10,655 nt of DNA, taken from NCBI GenBank assembly GCA_013002375.1, contig JABDJW010000221.1:1-10655 (forward strand). The letters are read 5' to 3'. How positions within the stretch are numbered: the stretch's first letter is position 1; the number at the start of each line of letters is the position of its first letter. Origin of the DNA: Acidimicrobiales bacterium (GTDB lineage Bacteria; Actinomycetota; Acidimicrobiia; Acidimicrobiales; SHLQ01). The notes beneath the pieces are model-generated. The model was not told where the DNA came from, made no database searches, and was given only the letters and a program-made list of their open reading frames with translations. The position numbers and the translations under genes are program-made. Positions 1-6,827 of this stretch are shown here, piece by piece.

Positions 1-516
1 GTGGAGGCCCCCTCCCGCGAAGTCGCCGAGCAACTGCAGCAGCGGAACGGGCGGGCCACCTTCGGGCCCGATGGCTCGTATCACGCCGGTCAGCGACTCG
101 TAGTTGAGCGAATGCCCGGCCGACGAGGCGAGCGGACCGTCCTGCCCCCAACCGGTCAGCCGGCCGTAAACCACCTTGGGGTTGCGCTCCCACACCGCTT
201 CGGGGCCGACGCCGAGCCGCTCGACGACACCCGGCCGAAACGATTCGAGCACGACATCGGCCGATGCGGCCAGCCGCAACACTGTCGCGACGCCGTCTGG
301 ATGCTTGAGATCGACACCGATCGACCGGCGACCGCGATCCCACGACGAGTAACCCTTGGGCTCGGGGTCAGCCGGAACCTCGCCGGCTCGATCGACCCGA
401 ACGACGTCGGCGCCCATGTCGGCCAGCTTGAGCGAGCAGAACGGCAGCGCCCCGAGACCGGCCAGTTCGATCACCCGGACCCCGTGGAGCGGTCCATGCA
501 CTGCTTCGTCACTCAT
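1..516 (-). CDS. mcr: Alpha-methylacyl-CoA racemase, N-terminal part (cut by window edge)
   Basis: Reading the minus strand from an ATG at 516 gives 172 codons open to the left edge, so the C-terminal half lies outside the window. The protein has the family III CoA-transferase fold start (GVRVIELAGLGALPFCS, residues 12-28), the VLESFRPGVVERLG segment (89-102) and the racemase signature GRLTGWGQDGPLASSAGH (118-135), followed by GDFAGGG (164-170). His135 and Asp165 are 30 residues apart, the same spacing as catalytic His126/Asp156 of the characterised mycobacterial racemase. Both are present, so the enzyme is probably active. The family interconverts (2R)- and (2S)-2-methylacyl-CoA so that beta-oxidation of branched fatty acids and sterol side chains can proceed. 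The third catalytic residue (Glu241 in the reference) lies beyond the edge. The ATG sits 8 nt below a TAGCTT hexamer and has no Shine-Dalgarno sequence, which suggests a leaderless transcript. Confidence 0.9.
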   Translation of the reverse strand, partial: MSDEAVHGPLHGVRVIELAGLGALPFCSLKLADMGADVVRVDRAGEVPADPEPKGYSSWDRGRRSIGVDLKHPDGVATVLRLAASADVVLESFRPGVVERLGVGPEAVWERNPKVVYGRLTGWGQDGPLASSAGHSLNYESLTGVIRAIGPEGGPPVPLLQLLGDFAGGGLH

Positions 517-541
517 GTCGAGCGAAGCTACCGTCTCGACC
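517..541. promoter_or_regulatory. Compact divergent promoter with back-to-back -10 elements
   Basis: Only 25 bp separate the racemase ATG (516, minus) from the sulfurtransferase ATG (542, plus). The plus strand has TACCGT at 529-534, then 7 nt, then ATG. The minus strand has TAGCTT at 530-525, then 8 nt, then ATG. Both hexamers match the actinobacterial -10 pattern TANNNT and share the same TA step at 529-530. Neither gene has a Shine-Dalgarno sequence. The spacer is flanked by a 6-bp inverted repeat, GTCGAG (517-522) and CTCGAC (535-540). The geometry is what leaderless transcription in both directions would need. Any -35 elements would lie inside the opposite gene. Assignment rests on pattern and spacing only. 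Confidence 0.5.
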
Positions 542-1411
542 ATGAGCCCACCAGATTCGCCACAACGGTTCACCGGCCCACTGATCACCGCGAACACGCT
601 GCACGCCTTGCTCGCCGCCGACCCGTCGGGCGTCACGGTGATCGATGTTCGGTGGTCATTGGCCGATGGCGCCAAACGGGACGACTACCGCGCCGGCCAC
701 CTACCCGGCGCGGTGTTCGCCGACCTCGACACCGACCTGTCGAGCCCGCCTTCGCGCACCGGGGGTCGCCACCCCTTGCCCGACATCGCCACCTTCGCGT
801 CCACGATGCGCCGTCTCGGCGTACGGGCCGAAACACCCGTCGTCGCCTACGACGACGCATCCGGGGCGATCGCGGCTCGGCTGTGGTGGATGCTCGACTG
901 TCTCGGCCACCCGGTTGCGGTCCTCGACGGCGGTCTGGCGTCCTGGCCGGGCTCGCTCTCGACAGAGACCCCCACGCCCCCACCCGGCACCTTCACCGCA
1001 ACCGAGTGGCCCGAAGCCCGCTTCGTCGATGCCGACACCGCGGTCGTCGCACCGCAACTGATCGACGCCCGCGCCGCCGATCGCTTCGCCGGGCCCGGTC
1101 ATCCGGTCGCCCCGCGACCGGGCCACATCCCGGGTGCACGAAACGCGCCCTGGGCCGACAACCTCGCCGAGGGGCGCTTCCTGCCGGCCGACGAACTCGC
1201 CGATCACTTCCGGCAGATCGGCCTCGACCGCACCCGACCGGTTGTGGCCTATTGCGGCAGCGGCGTGACGGCATGCCACGACCTGCTCGCGCTGCGGCAG
1301 GCCGGATTCGACGAGCTGGCGCTCTACGTCGGGTCCTGGTCGGCCTGGGGCGCAGACTCCGACCGGCCGGCCGAGACCGCCAGCGGCAACGACACCGACG
1401 ACCCATCCTGA
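542..1411 (+). CDS. sseA: Thiosulfate/3-mercaptopyruvate sulfurtransferase, two rhodanese domains
   Basis: A 289-residue protein with tandem rhodanese domains, the usual length for this family. The N-terminal domain (about 15-140) has VIDVRW (33-38), the GHLPGAVF motif (52-59) and DGGLASW (129-135); the loop that would hold the nucleophile reads YDDASG, so this domain is structural. The C-terminal domain (about 165-272) has LIDARAADRF, GHIPGARNAPW and the active-site loop CGSGVTA starting at Cys238, then the domain-closing YVGSW. The CGSGVTA loop is the form seen in E. coli SseA and mercaptopyruvate sulfurtransferases rather than the CRKGV form of classical thiosulfate rhodaneses. It would move a sulfane sulfur via a Cys238 persulfide to cyanide or thiol acceptors in the cytoplasm. 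The start at 542 is chosen because homology begins there and TACCGT lies 7 nt upstream; the open frame extends upstream into the divergent racemase. The 3' end overlaps the convergent c-di-GMP gene by 88 bp. Confidence 0.9.
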   Translation: MSPPDSPQRFTGPLITANTLHALLAADPSGVTVIDVRWSLADGAKRDDYRAGHLPGAVFADLDTDLSSPPSRTGGRHPLPDIATFASTMRRLGVRAETPVVAYDDASGAIAARLWWMLDCLGHPVAVLDGGLASWPGSLSTETPTPPPGTFTATEWPEARFVDADTAVVAPQLIDARAADRFAGPGHPVAPRPGHIPGARNAPWADNLAEGRFLPADELADHFRQIGLDRTRPVVAYCGSGVTACHDLLALRQAGFDELALYVGSWSAWGADSDRPAETASGNDTDDPS

Positions 1412-4344
1412 GGGGCGGTGGGCCAGACGAGCTCCGCCACGGCCTCGGGAACGCCGGGGCGGGCGTAGTAGAAGCCCTGGGCCAGCTGGCAACCGAGATC
1501 GCGAAGCCGGTTCAGCTGCTGGAGGTTCTCCACCCCTTCGGCGACCACGTCCACGCCGAGATCGCGAGCGAGGGCCAAAACCATCGACACGATGGGCGTC
1601 TCGATCTCGGTGTCTTCCAGCTCGCCCATGAACGTGCGATCGATCTTGATCAGGTCGATGGGGAAGCGACGAAGGTAGGTCAGCGACGAGTAGCCGGTGC
1701 CGAAGTCGTCGATCGCAATCCGGATGCCCAGATCGCGCAGGTCCTGGAGCGTGCGGGCCGCCCGCTCGAGGTCCTCCAAGAGCACCGACTCGGTGATCTC
1801 GAGGGTGAGCAGTGCCGGGTCGGCCGCCGTTCGTTTCAGCACCGATCGGACCGATTCGACGCAGTCGGGGTCGGCCAGTTCGCGACCCGACAGATTGACC
1901 GCCATCCGAATGGACTTGTCCGGGTGCGCTGCGGTCCATTGGGCCAGCTGGGTGCAGGCCATGTGCAGCACGTTGCGGCCGAGGCCGATGATCAGATCGG
2001 TTTCCTCGGCGACCGGGATGAACTCGCCCGGCGAGACGAACCCGATGTCGGGTCGATGCCAGCGAGCGAGCGCCTCGACCGCCACGATCTCACCGCTGGC
2101 GACATCGAAGATCGGCTGGTAGTCGCAGTGCAGGTCGCGGTTCTCGACCGCATGGCGGAGCGCATTGCCGAGTTCGTGCCGGGCCCGGATGCGGTCGCGC
2201 ATGTCCTCGTCGAACACCTCGATCCGGTTCCGGCCGCTCTGCTTGGCCCGATACATCGCGACGTCGGCGTTGCCGATCATCTCGTCGGTGGTCGACTGTC
2301 CGTCGGCGGTCACCACGATGCCGATACTGAAGGAGGTGAAGACTTCTTCACCGTCCAGATGGAAGGGACGGATCGCCGAATCGGCGATCCGGTTGGCAAC
2401 GATCATCATGTCGTCGGCATCGGTCAGATCGCGCGCCAAAACGACGAACTCGTCGCCGCCGAAGCGAGCGACGATATCGGTCGGGCGCACCGCGTCGCGC
2501 AACCGAGACGTGACCGCGCAGAGCAACTCGTCACCGGCCTGGTGCCCCAAGGTGTCGTTGATGAGCTTGAAGCGATCGATGTCCATGAACAGCAGCCCGA
2601 TGGGACGGGCTCCCTTGCGGACCATCTCCAGCGACTTGGCCAGCTCGGCGTTGATGACATCTCGGTTGGGCAAGCCGGTGAGCGCGTCGTGGTTGGCCTG
2701 ATGCTCGAGCTTGCGCTCGAACTCCAACCGCTCGCTGATGTCGCGAACCAGGGCGGTGTAGCTGTGAACCGGACCATCGTCGATGCGACTGACCGTCATC
2801 AGCACCGGCACCCGGGACCCGTCTTCTTGGATCACCCAGGCCTGCAGACCGGAATGGCCCTGCTGCACCGCCACCCTCAAGACGGCCACGGGGTCGTCGG
2901 CGTCGAGTTCGAGGTCGTCACTGGACTCGACCGGCAACACGAAGTCGGTAATCGTCGTGCCGATCAACGTTGCGTCGCTGCGACCGAACGTGCGGTGAAC
3001 CGCCTCGTTGTAGCCGAGGATTCGACCCTGATCGTCGATCTGCATGATGCCGTCGGCAGCATGTTCGAGGATGGCGCGAATGCGGCTCTCGTTCTCGCGC
3101 AGGCGACGGTTGCTGATCTGTAGCTGGCTGGTGCGCTCGGCCTCGTGCCCGGCCAGGTCGACCAGCTCGTCGGTCATGGCGTTGAACGCTCCGGCCAGGG
3201 CGCCGATCTCGTCGGACGTCGTCACCGCCACCCGGGTGTTCACATCGCCGGCGGCGATTGCGGCGGCCGCGTCGGTCAACCGGCGGATGGGATGGGTGAT
3301 CATTCGGGCCACCAGCCAGCTCAGGGCGAGGATGGCCACGGTGGCCATGATCAGTGCAGCCAGGACCGTCGTACGGAAGTCGTCGGCGACCTGCAGGGCT
3401 TCGGCCCGGTCGACCTTCACCACCAGACCCCAGCCCGACAGCGGCAGCTGGCGGGTGGTCGCCATGGTGGCCACACCCCGACGGTCGACGTAATCGGCCA
3501 ACGTGAACTCGACGCTGTTCAGGGCCCGCACCTCGAGCGCTTCGCTCTGCCGCACGTCGATGGTGGTCTCGAACGCCGGCGCACCGCTGAGCCGAGCATT
3601 GGCGATGAGCTGCGCGTCGCCCACCGAACCTTCCCGCTGGACGATCAGGATCTCACCGGTCTCGCCCAAGCCGCGATAGTCGTTCGTCAGTTCGTTCAAC
3701 GACGACAGGTCGACCTCCAACATGACCCGGCCGAGGAGCTCGCCGTCGATGCGGATCGCGCCGTGCGGCACCGACACGGCCGAGCCCTGCGGGCCGACCG
3801 CGACGAAGCCGAGGATCTGACCGCGCCGGACCGCTTGCGCCGCGCCGCTCTGGTTCAGCCGGTCGGGGCTCTGATCGGTCGTGGCAATGAACTCGCTGTC
3901 GGGGTCGAGAACCGAGACCGAGATGATCGGCCAGTTCACCATCCGGAAGGCGGCCGCTCGGACATCTTGCGCGGTGGTTGCGTCGGGGTTCGCCGCATGG
4001 GCTTCGACCGCACGCCGAAGCTCGCGGTCGTTGACGACCTGGCTCACCAGCTGCAGGTCTCGATCCATCTCGGCATCGAGCTGTTGTTCGAGCGCGGAGG
4101 CCGTGCCGTTCAAGCGGTCGAGCACTTCGTTTTCGAAGCCGGCGGCTTGGCGTTCGTAGGCCAGCACGCCGAGCAACACCAACGGCAGCACCGAAACCAG
4201 CACCAGCGCGGCCAGGATCTTGCTGCGAACCGAAAGCGAACGGTATGCCGACCGACGCGACAGCGCGTCGATGATCCCGTCGTCGGGAGTATCGATCCTC
4301 GCTTCAGAACTCACGCGCGCGGCCCTTTCAACACTCCTGTCCAT
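1324..4344 (-). CDS. Membrane-bound HAMP-PAS-GGDEF-EAL cyclic-di-GMP enzyme
   Basis: About 1006 residues. Order: cytoplasmic N-terminus, TM1 (about 42-63), a long extracytoplasmic Cache-like sensor (about 65-325), TM2 (about 326-348), HAMP (348-400), a short coiled coil, PAS (about 420-540), GGDEF (about 550-710) and EAL (about 725-965). The diguanylate cyclase signature FGGDEF is intact (GG at 629-630), and an RxxD inhibitory site (RPTD) lies five residues before it, predicting product feedback. The phosphodiesterase half keeps EAL (757-759), NLSG, EITES, DDFGTGYSSL, IKID and AEGVE, the metal and substrate ligands of active EAL enzymes. Both activities are therefore possible. ATG 4344 is preferred because AGGA (4354-4351) lies 6 nt upstream; ATG 4365 and GTG 4371 are in frame but have no clear ribosome site. 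The ligand of the sensor cannot be told. The last 29 residues lie outside the EAL fold and overlap the sulfurtransferase gene. Confidence 0.93.
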   Translation of the reverse strand: MDRSVERAARVSSEARIDTPDDGIIDALSRRSAYRSLSVRSKILAALVLVSVLPLVLLGVLAYERQAAGFENEVLDRLNGTASALEQQLDAEMDRDLQLVSQVVNDRELRRAVEAHAANPDATTAQDVRAAAFRMVNWPIISVSVLDPDSEFIATTDQSPDRLNQSGAAQAVRRGQILGFVAVGPQGSAVSVPHGAIRIDGELLGRVMLEVDLSSLNELTNDYRGLGETGEILIVQREGSVGDAQLIANARLSGAPAFETTIDVRQSEALEVRALNSVEFTLADYVDRRGVATMATTRQLPLSGWGLVVKVDRAEALQVADDFRTTVLAALIMATVAILALSWLVARMITHPIRRLTDAAAAIAAGDVNTRVAVTTSDEIGALAGAFNAMTDELVDLAGHEAERTSQLQISNRRLRENESRIRAILEHAADGIMQIDDQGRILGYNEAVHRTFGRSDATLIGTTITDFVLPVESSDDLELDADDPVAVLRVAVQQGHSGLQAWVIQEDGSRVPVLMTVSRIDDGPVHSYTALVRDISERLEFERKLEHQANHDALTGLPNRDVINAELAKSLEMVRKGARPIGLLFMDIDRFKLINDTLGHQAGDELLCAVTSRLRDAVRPTDIVARFGGDEFVVLARDLTDADDMMIVANRIADSAIRPFHLDGEEVFTSFSIGIVVTADGQSTTDEMIGNADVAMYRAKQSGRNRIEVFDEDMRDRIRARHELGNALRHAVENRDLHCDYQPIFDVASGEIVAVEALARWHRPDIGFVSPGEFIPVAEETDLIIGLGRNVLHMACTQLAQWTAAHPDKSIRMAVNLSGRELADPDCVESVRSVLKRTAADPALLTLEITESVLLEDLERAARTLQDLRDLGIRIAIDDFGTGYSSLTYLRRFPIDLIKIDRTFMGELEDTEIETPIVSMVLALARDLGVDVVAEGVENLQQLNRLRDLGCQLAQGFYYARPGVPEAVAELVWPTAPQDGSSVSLPLAVSAGRSESAPQADQDPT

Positions 4345-4350
4345 CGGCAG

Positions 4351-4354
4351 TCCT
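4351..4354 (-). promoter_or_regulatory. Candidate ribosome binding site of the GGDEF-EAL gene
   Basis: On the minus strand AGGA lies 6 nt before ATG 4344, with GGAG a few bases further upstream. The alternative in-frame starts at 4365 (ATG) and 4371 (GTG) have nothing comparable. This decides the choice of start, though only modestly. Confidence 0.4.
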
Positions 4355-4394
4355 GGCTCCGCCATGAGCACGAGATGACGTCAATTCCACCGGC

Positions 4395-4400
4395 TAGGGT
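4395..4400 (+). promoter_or_regulatory. Candidate -10 element of the P450 promoter
   Basis: TAGGGT matches the actinobacterial TANNNT pattern and would place the transcription start near 4407, the first base of the KstR-like operator core. No convincing -35 hexamer is seen 16-18 bp upstream. The assignment is tentative. Confidence 0.35.
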
Positions 4401-4403
4401 TCG

Positions 4404-4423
4404 TCGTAGAACAGGTTCTACGA
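4404..4423. promoter_or_regulatory. Perfect palindrome matching the KstR (TetR-family) operator consensus
   Basis: Two perfect 9-bp arms, TCGTAGAAC (4404-4412) and GTTCTACGA (4415-4423), flank the dinucleotide AG. The central TAGAACAGGTTCTA (4407-4420) fits TNNAACNNGTTNNA, the consensus reported for KstR, the sterol-catabolism repressor of mycobacteria and rhodococci, at every fixed position. It lies between the candidate -10 (TAGGGT) and the ribosome site of the P450 gene, so a bound repressor would block transcription start or early elongation. KstR is known to control cholesterol side-chain and ring degradation genes, including cyp125, which fits the gene immediately downstream. No KstR gene is visible in the window, so the regulator is inferred. 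Confidence 0.7.
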
Positions 4424-4432
4424 GGGAGAGGG
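4424..4432 (+). promoter_or_regulatory. Ribosome binding site of the P450 gene
   Basis: The purine run GGGAGAGGG ends one base before ATG 4434, with GGGAG placed 5 nt upstream. It supports the 4434 start, the first ATG at which P450 homology begins, and directly abuts the operator palindrome. Confidence 0.6.
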
Positions 4433-4433
4433 C

Positions 4434-5717
4434 ATGCAACTCAGCGACGTCGATCTGCTCGATGCCGACCGATTCTTGGCGCAAGAACACCACGAGATGT
4501 TCAAAACATTGCGCCGCGAGGCACCGGTCTACTGGCACGACGAGCCCGAAGGACCCGGGTTCTGGAACATCTGCGCGTATGACGACCTCGTCAGTGTGAA
4601 CCGTCAACCCGAGCTGTTCTCGTCCGAGGTGGGCGGAATCTCCATCGCCGACATGTTCGCGCCCGATGCAGACGAAAGCGGCGCGAGTGCCGGGTTCGAC
4701 ACCCGGGGCGTGATGATGCTCATGACCGACCCACCGAAGCACACCCGCTACCGCCGTCTGGTGTCCAAGGGCTTCACGCCGCGCATGATCGGCATGATCG
4801 AGGACTACCTCCGGCGGAGGGCGGTGTTGATCGTCGACAACGTCATCGAGCAGGGCGAATGCGATTTCGTGGTCGACCTGGCGTCGGAGCTTCCTCTGCA
4901 GGCGATCGCCGAGATCATGGGGGTGCCGCAGGAGGACCGTTTCAAGCTCTTCGAGTGGTCGAACAAGATGATCGGCGCCGACGACCCGGAGTACCAGGGT
5001 GACCCCGACGAGAGCGCGGGCGCGGCGATGGAGCTCTACGCATACGCCAATGCGCTGGCCAAAGAACGCCGCGAAGATCCGCGCGACGACATCGTCACCA
5101 CCTTGATCAACGCCGAGATCGTCGATGACGACGGCGAGGTCACCCGGCTGAGCGAGTTCGAGTTCGACGCCTTCATGCTGCTGCTCGCGGTGGCCGGCAA
5201 CGAGACCACCCGCAACGCAACCGCGCACGGCATGTTGGCGTTGTTCGAGCATCCCGAACAGTTCGAGAAACTGAGGGCCAACCGCGAGGCCGTGCTCGAC
5301 ACCGCCATCGATGAAATCATCCGGTGGGCCACGCCCGTCCTCCACTTCCGCCGCACCGCCACCGCCGATACAACGGTGGGCGGTCAAGCGATCAAGGCCG
5401 GGGACAAGGTCGTGATGTGGCACATCTCCGCGAACCGTGACGAGGCGGCCTTCGAGGATCCGTTCCGCTTCGACATCGAGCGCTCCCCCAACGATCACGT
5501 CGCGTTCGGTGGCGGCGGTGCGCATTATTGCCTGGGCGCGAACCTGGCCCGGATGGAGCTCCGGCTCATTTTCGACGAGATCGTGCGCCGAATGCCCGAC
5601 ATCGAGATGGCCGGTCCGCCGGAGCGACTGCGCTCGAACTTCATCGGCGGAATCAAGCACCTCCCGGTGCGCTTCACGCCGGGTCCCCGCGTCGCCGGGA
5701 CGGACCAGACAGAATGA
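4434..5717 (+). CDS. Cytochrome P450, CYP125/CYP124/CYP142-like
   Basis: A soluble 427-residue bacterial P450. Visible hallmarks are the oxygen-activating I-helix AGNETTR (254-260), the K-helix ExxR (Glu294-Arg297), and the heme-binding loop FGGGGAHYCLG with proximal ligand Cys366. The stretches ELPLQAIAEIMGVPQEDR (152-169), DPEY, DDIVT and GIKHLPV resemble CYP125 and relatives, which oxidise the terminal methyl of cholesterol or methyl-branched lipids using ferredoxin-delivered electrons. No signal peptide or membrane anchor is seen. No ferredoxin or reductase gene is adjacent. The gene follows a KstR-like operator and may be co-transcribed with the SDR-like gene 57 bp downstream. Family membership is firm; the exact CYP subfamily and substrate are inference. 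A closely related fatty-acid or terpene hydroxylase is the main alternative. Confidence 0.92.
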   Translation: MQLSDVDLLDADRFLAQEHHEMFKTLRREAPVYWHDEPEGPGFWNICAYDDLVSVNRQPELFSSEVGGISIADMFAPDADESGASAGFDTRGVMMLMTDPPKHTRYRRLVSKGFTPRMIGMIEDYLRRRAVLIVDNVIEQGECDFVVDLASELPLQAIAEIMGVPQEDRFKLFEWSNKMIGADDPEYQGDPDESAGAAMELYAYANALAKERREDPRDDIVTTLINAEIVDDDGEVTRLSEFEFDAFMLLLAVAGNETTRNATAHGMLALFEHPEQFEKLRANREAVLDTAIDEIIRWATPVLHFRRTATADTTVGGQAIKAGDKVVMWHISANRDEAAFEDPFRFDIERSPNDHVAFGGGGAHYCLGANLARMELRLIFDEIVRRMPDIEMAGPPERLRSNFIGGIKHLPVRFTPGPRVAGTDQTE

Positions 5718-5723
5718 CGGCGG

Positions 5724-5740
5724 TGACCCCTCCGGGGTCA
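5724..5740 (+). terminator. Short perfect hairpin after the P450 gene (no U-tract)
   Basis: TGACCCC (5724-5730) and GGGGTCA (5734-5740) pair perfectly around a TCC loop, 6 nt after the P450 stop. No T-run follows, so it is not a classical intrinsic terminator. It could be an attenuating or mRNA-stabilising stem between the P450 and the downstream gene, or chance in GC-rich DNA. Confidence 0.3.
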
Positions 5741-5774
5741 ACCTGACACCGACGTTCACTACCTCCTCTCCCGC

Positions 5775-6827
5775 ATGCGTATTCTCCTCACCGGTGGCGA
5801 CACCTTCATCGGGTCTCACGTGGCCGCGATCCTTCTCGATGCCGGCCATGACCTTCGCCTGCTGACCCCGCGAGTCTCGCCTTGTGAACTCGCGCTCAGC
5901 GCCCATGGGTACGACGTCGACGAACTCGAACGCACCGACACCCTGCACCTGATCGAAGGCGACATCACCGACCCCCGCTCGGTCGTCAAGGCCCTCGTCG
6001 GCTGTGAGGGCGTCGTGCACCTGGCCGCCCAATCGACCCCCCACTGGGGCCGGCGACGGGCATCGGCCCACACGACCGAGTACATCGTGACCGGCACCCA
6101 GAACATCATCAACGCGGCGCTCGATCACGACACCGGCACCGTCTCGATCTGCTCGCCGGTCTCGGTCCTCGCCCCATACACGCGACCCACGATCTCGCCC
6201 GATGATCCGACCGGCCCGGGGGAGACGCCACGGCTGCAGGCGTTGGTGGCGGCCGACAACTACGCCCGCCTCCGTCAGGCCGGCGGCGACCCGATCACGA
6301 TCACCTACACGGCGACGCCGGTCGGGCCGATCGACCCCCAGATGGCCCTGGCCTCCCAGTCGCTTCGCACCTGGTTGACCCGCGCGGTGCCGGTTTCGAC
6401 CGATGCCCGCACGGCCCTCATCGACGTTCGCGACCTCGGCGCGGTGCTGACCCAGACGGCGACGGCCACGTCCAAACCCCACCGCTACCTGGCGTTTGGC
6501 CACCTGGTCGACCTTCGCACCATCGCCGACATCCTCGATCGAGTGACCGGCCACCGCACCCGCAAGGTGCCGATGCCCCGCCTGGCGTTCGACGCGGTCG
6601 GCCTGCTCGGCACCACCCAACGACTCGCGGGGCGCGAGGCTCATTACGACCGGCAGCTCATGACCACGCTCTACGAGTGGAAGCCGGGCGACCAGACCCG
6701 CATCTACCAGGACTTCGGCATCACTCCACGGCCGCTGGCCGAGACGGTCGCCGACAGCATCAGCTGGCTCGGCGCCAATGGCTTGGTCAGTGCGAGCAAG
6801 CTCGGCGTACTCGCCGGTCGGCGCTAG
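5775..6827 (+). CDS. Extended-SDR/epimerase-like protein lacking the YxxxK catalytic pair
   Basis: A 350-residue protein with a Rossmann N-terminus: MRILLTGGDTFIGSHV (1-16), an acidic turn EGDITD (61-66) and CEGVVHLAAQ (77-86), as in NAD-dependent epimerases/dehydratases. The nucleotide loop reads GGDTFIG instead of the usual GGxGFIG, losing one glycine. No tyrosine in the whole chain is followed four residues later by lysine. At the place where YxxxK is expected the sequence appears to read RLQAL (153-157), then AAD, and the later NYARLR has Arg for Lys. The usual proton-relay chemistry is therefore doubtful, and it may act as a binding or regulatory SDR or use atypical chemistry. The start is fixed by the Rossmann strand. 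There is no Shine-Dalgarno sequence (the upstream is pyrimidine-rich), so translation may depend on the upstream P450 message or be leaderless. It ends in a CTAG shared with the convergent gene. Substrate unknown. Confidence 0.8.
   Translation: MRILLTGGDTFIGSHVAAILLDAGHDLRLLTPRVSPCELALSAHGYDVDELERTDTLHLIEGDITDPRSVVKALVGCEGVVHLAAQSTPHWGRRRASAHTTEYIVTGTQNIINAALDHDTGTVSICSPVSVLAPYTRPTISPDDPTGPGETPRLQALVAADNYARLRQAGGDPITITYTATPVGPIDPQMALASQSLRTWLTRAVPVSTDARTALIDVRDLGAVLTQTATATSKPHRYLAFGHLVDLRTIADILDRVTGHRTRKVPMPRLAFDAVGLLGTTQRLAGREAHYDRQLMTTLYEWKPGDQTRIYQDFGITPRPLAETVADSISWLGANGLVSASKLGVLAGRR

Noticed and set aside
356..541. Upstream extension of the sulfurtransferase
   Set aside because: The extra 62 residues lie over the divergent racemase coding region, are low-complexity, and no rhodanese homology appears before 542.
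701..1939. 412-codon open frame on the minus strand
   Set aside because: Lies across the sulfurtransferase and in another frame of the c-di-GMP gene; no conserved motif.
1..3123. 1040-codon open frame on the plus strand
   Set aside because: It runs antisense to both the racemase and the c-di-GMP gene and across the sulfurtransferase in another frame. It shows no domain pattern, and such frames stay open because GC-rich codon bias makes stops rare.
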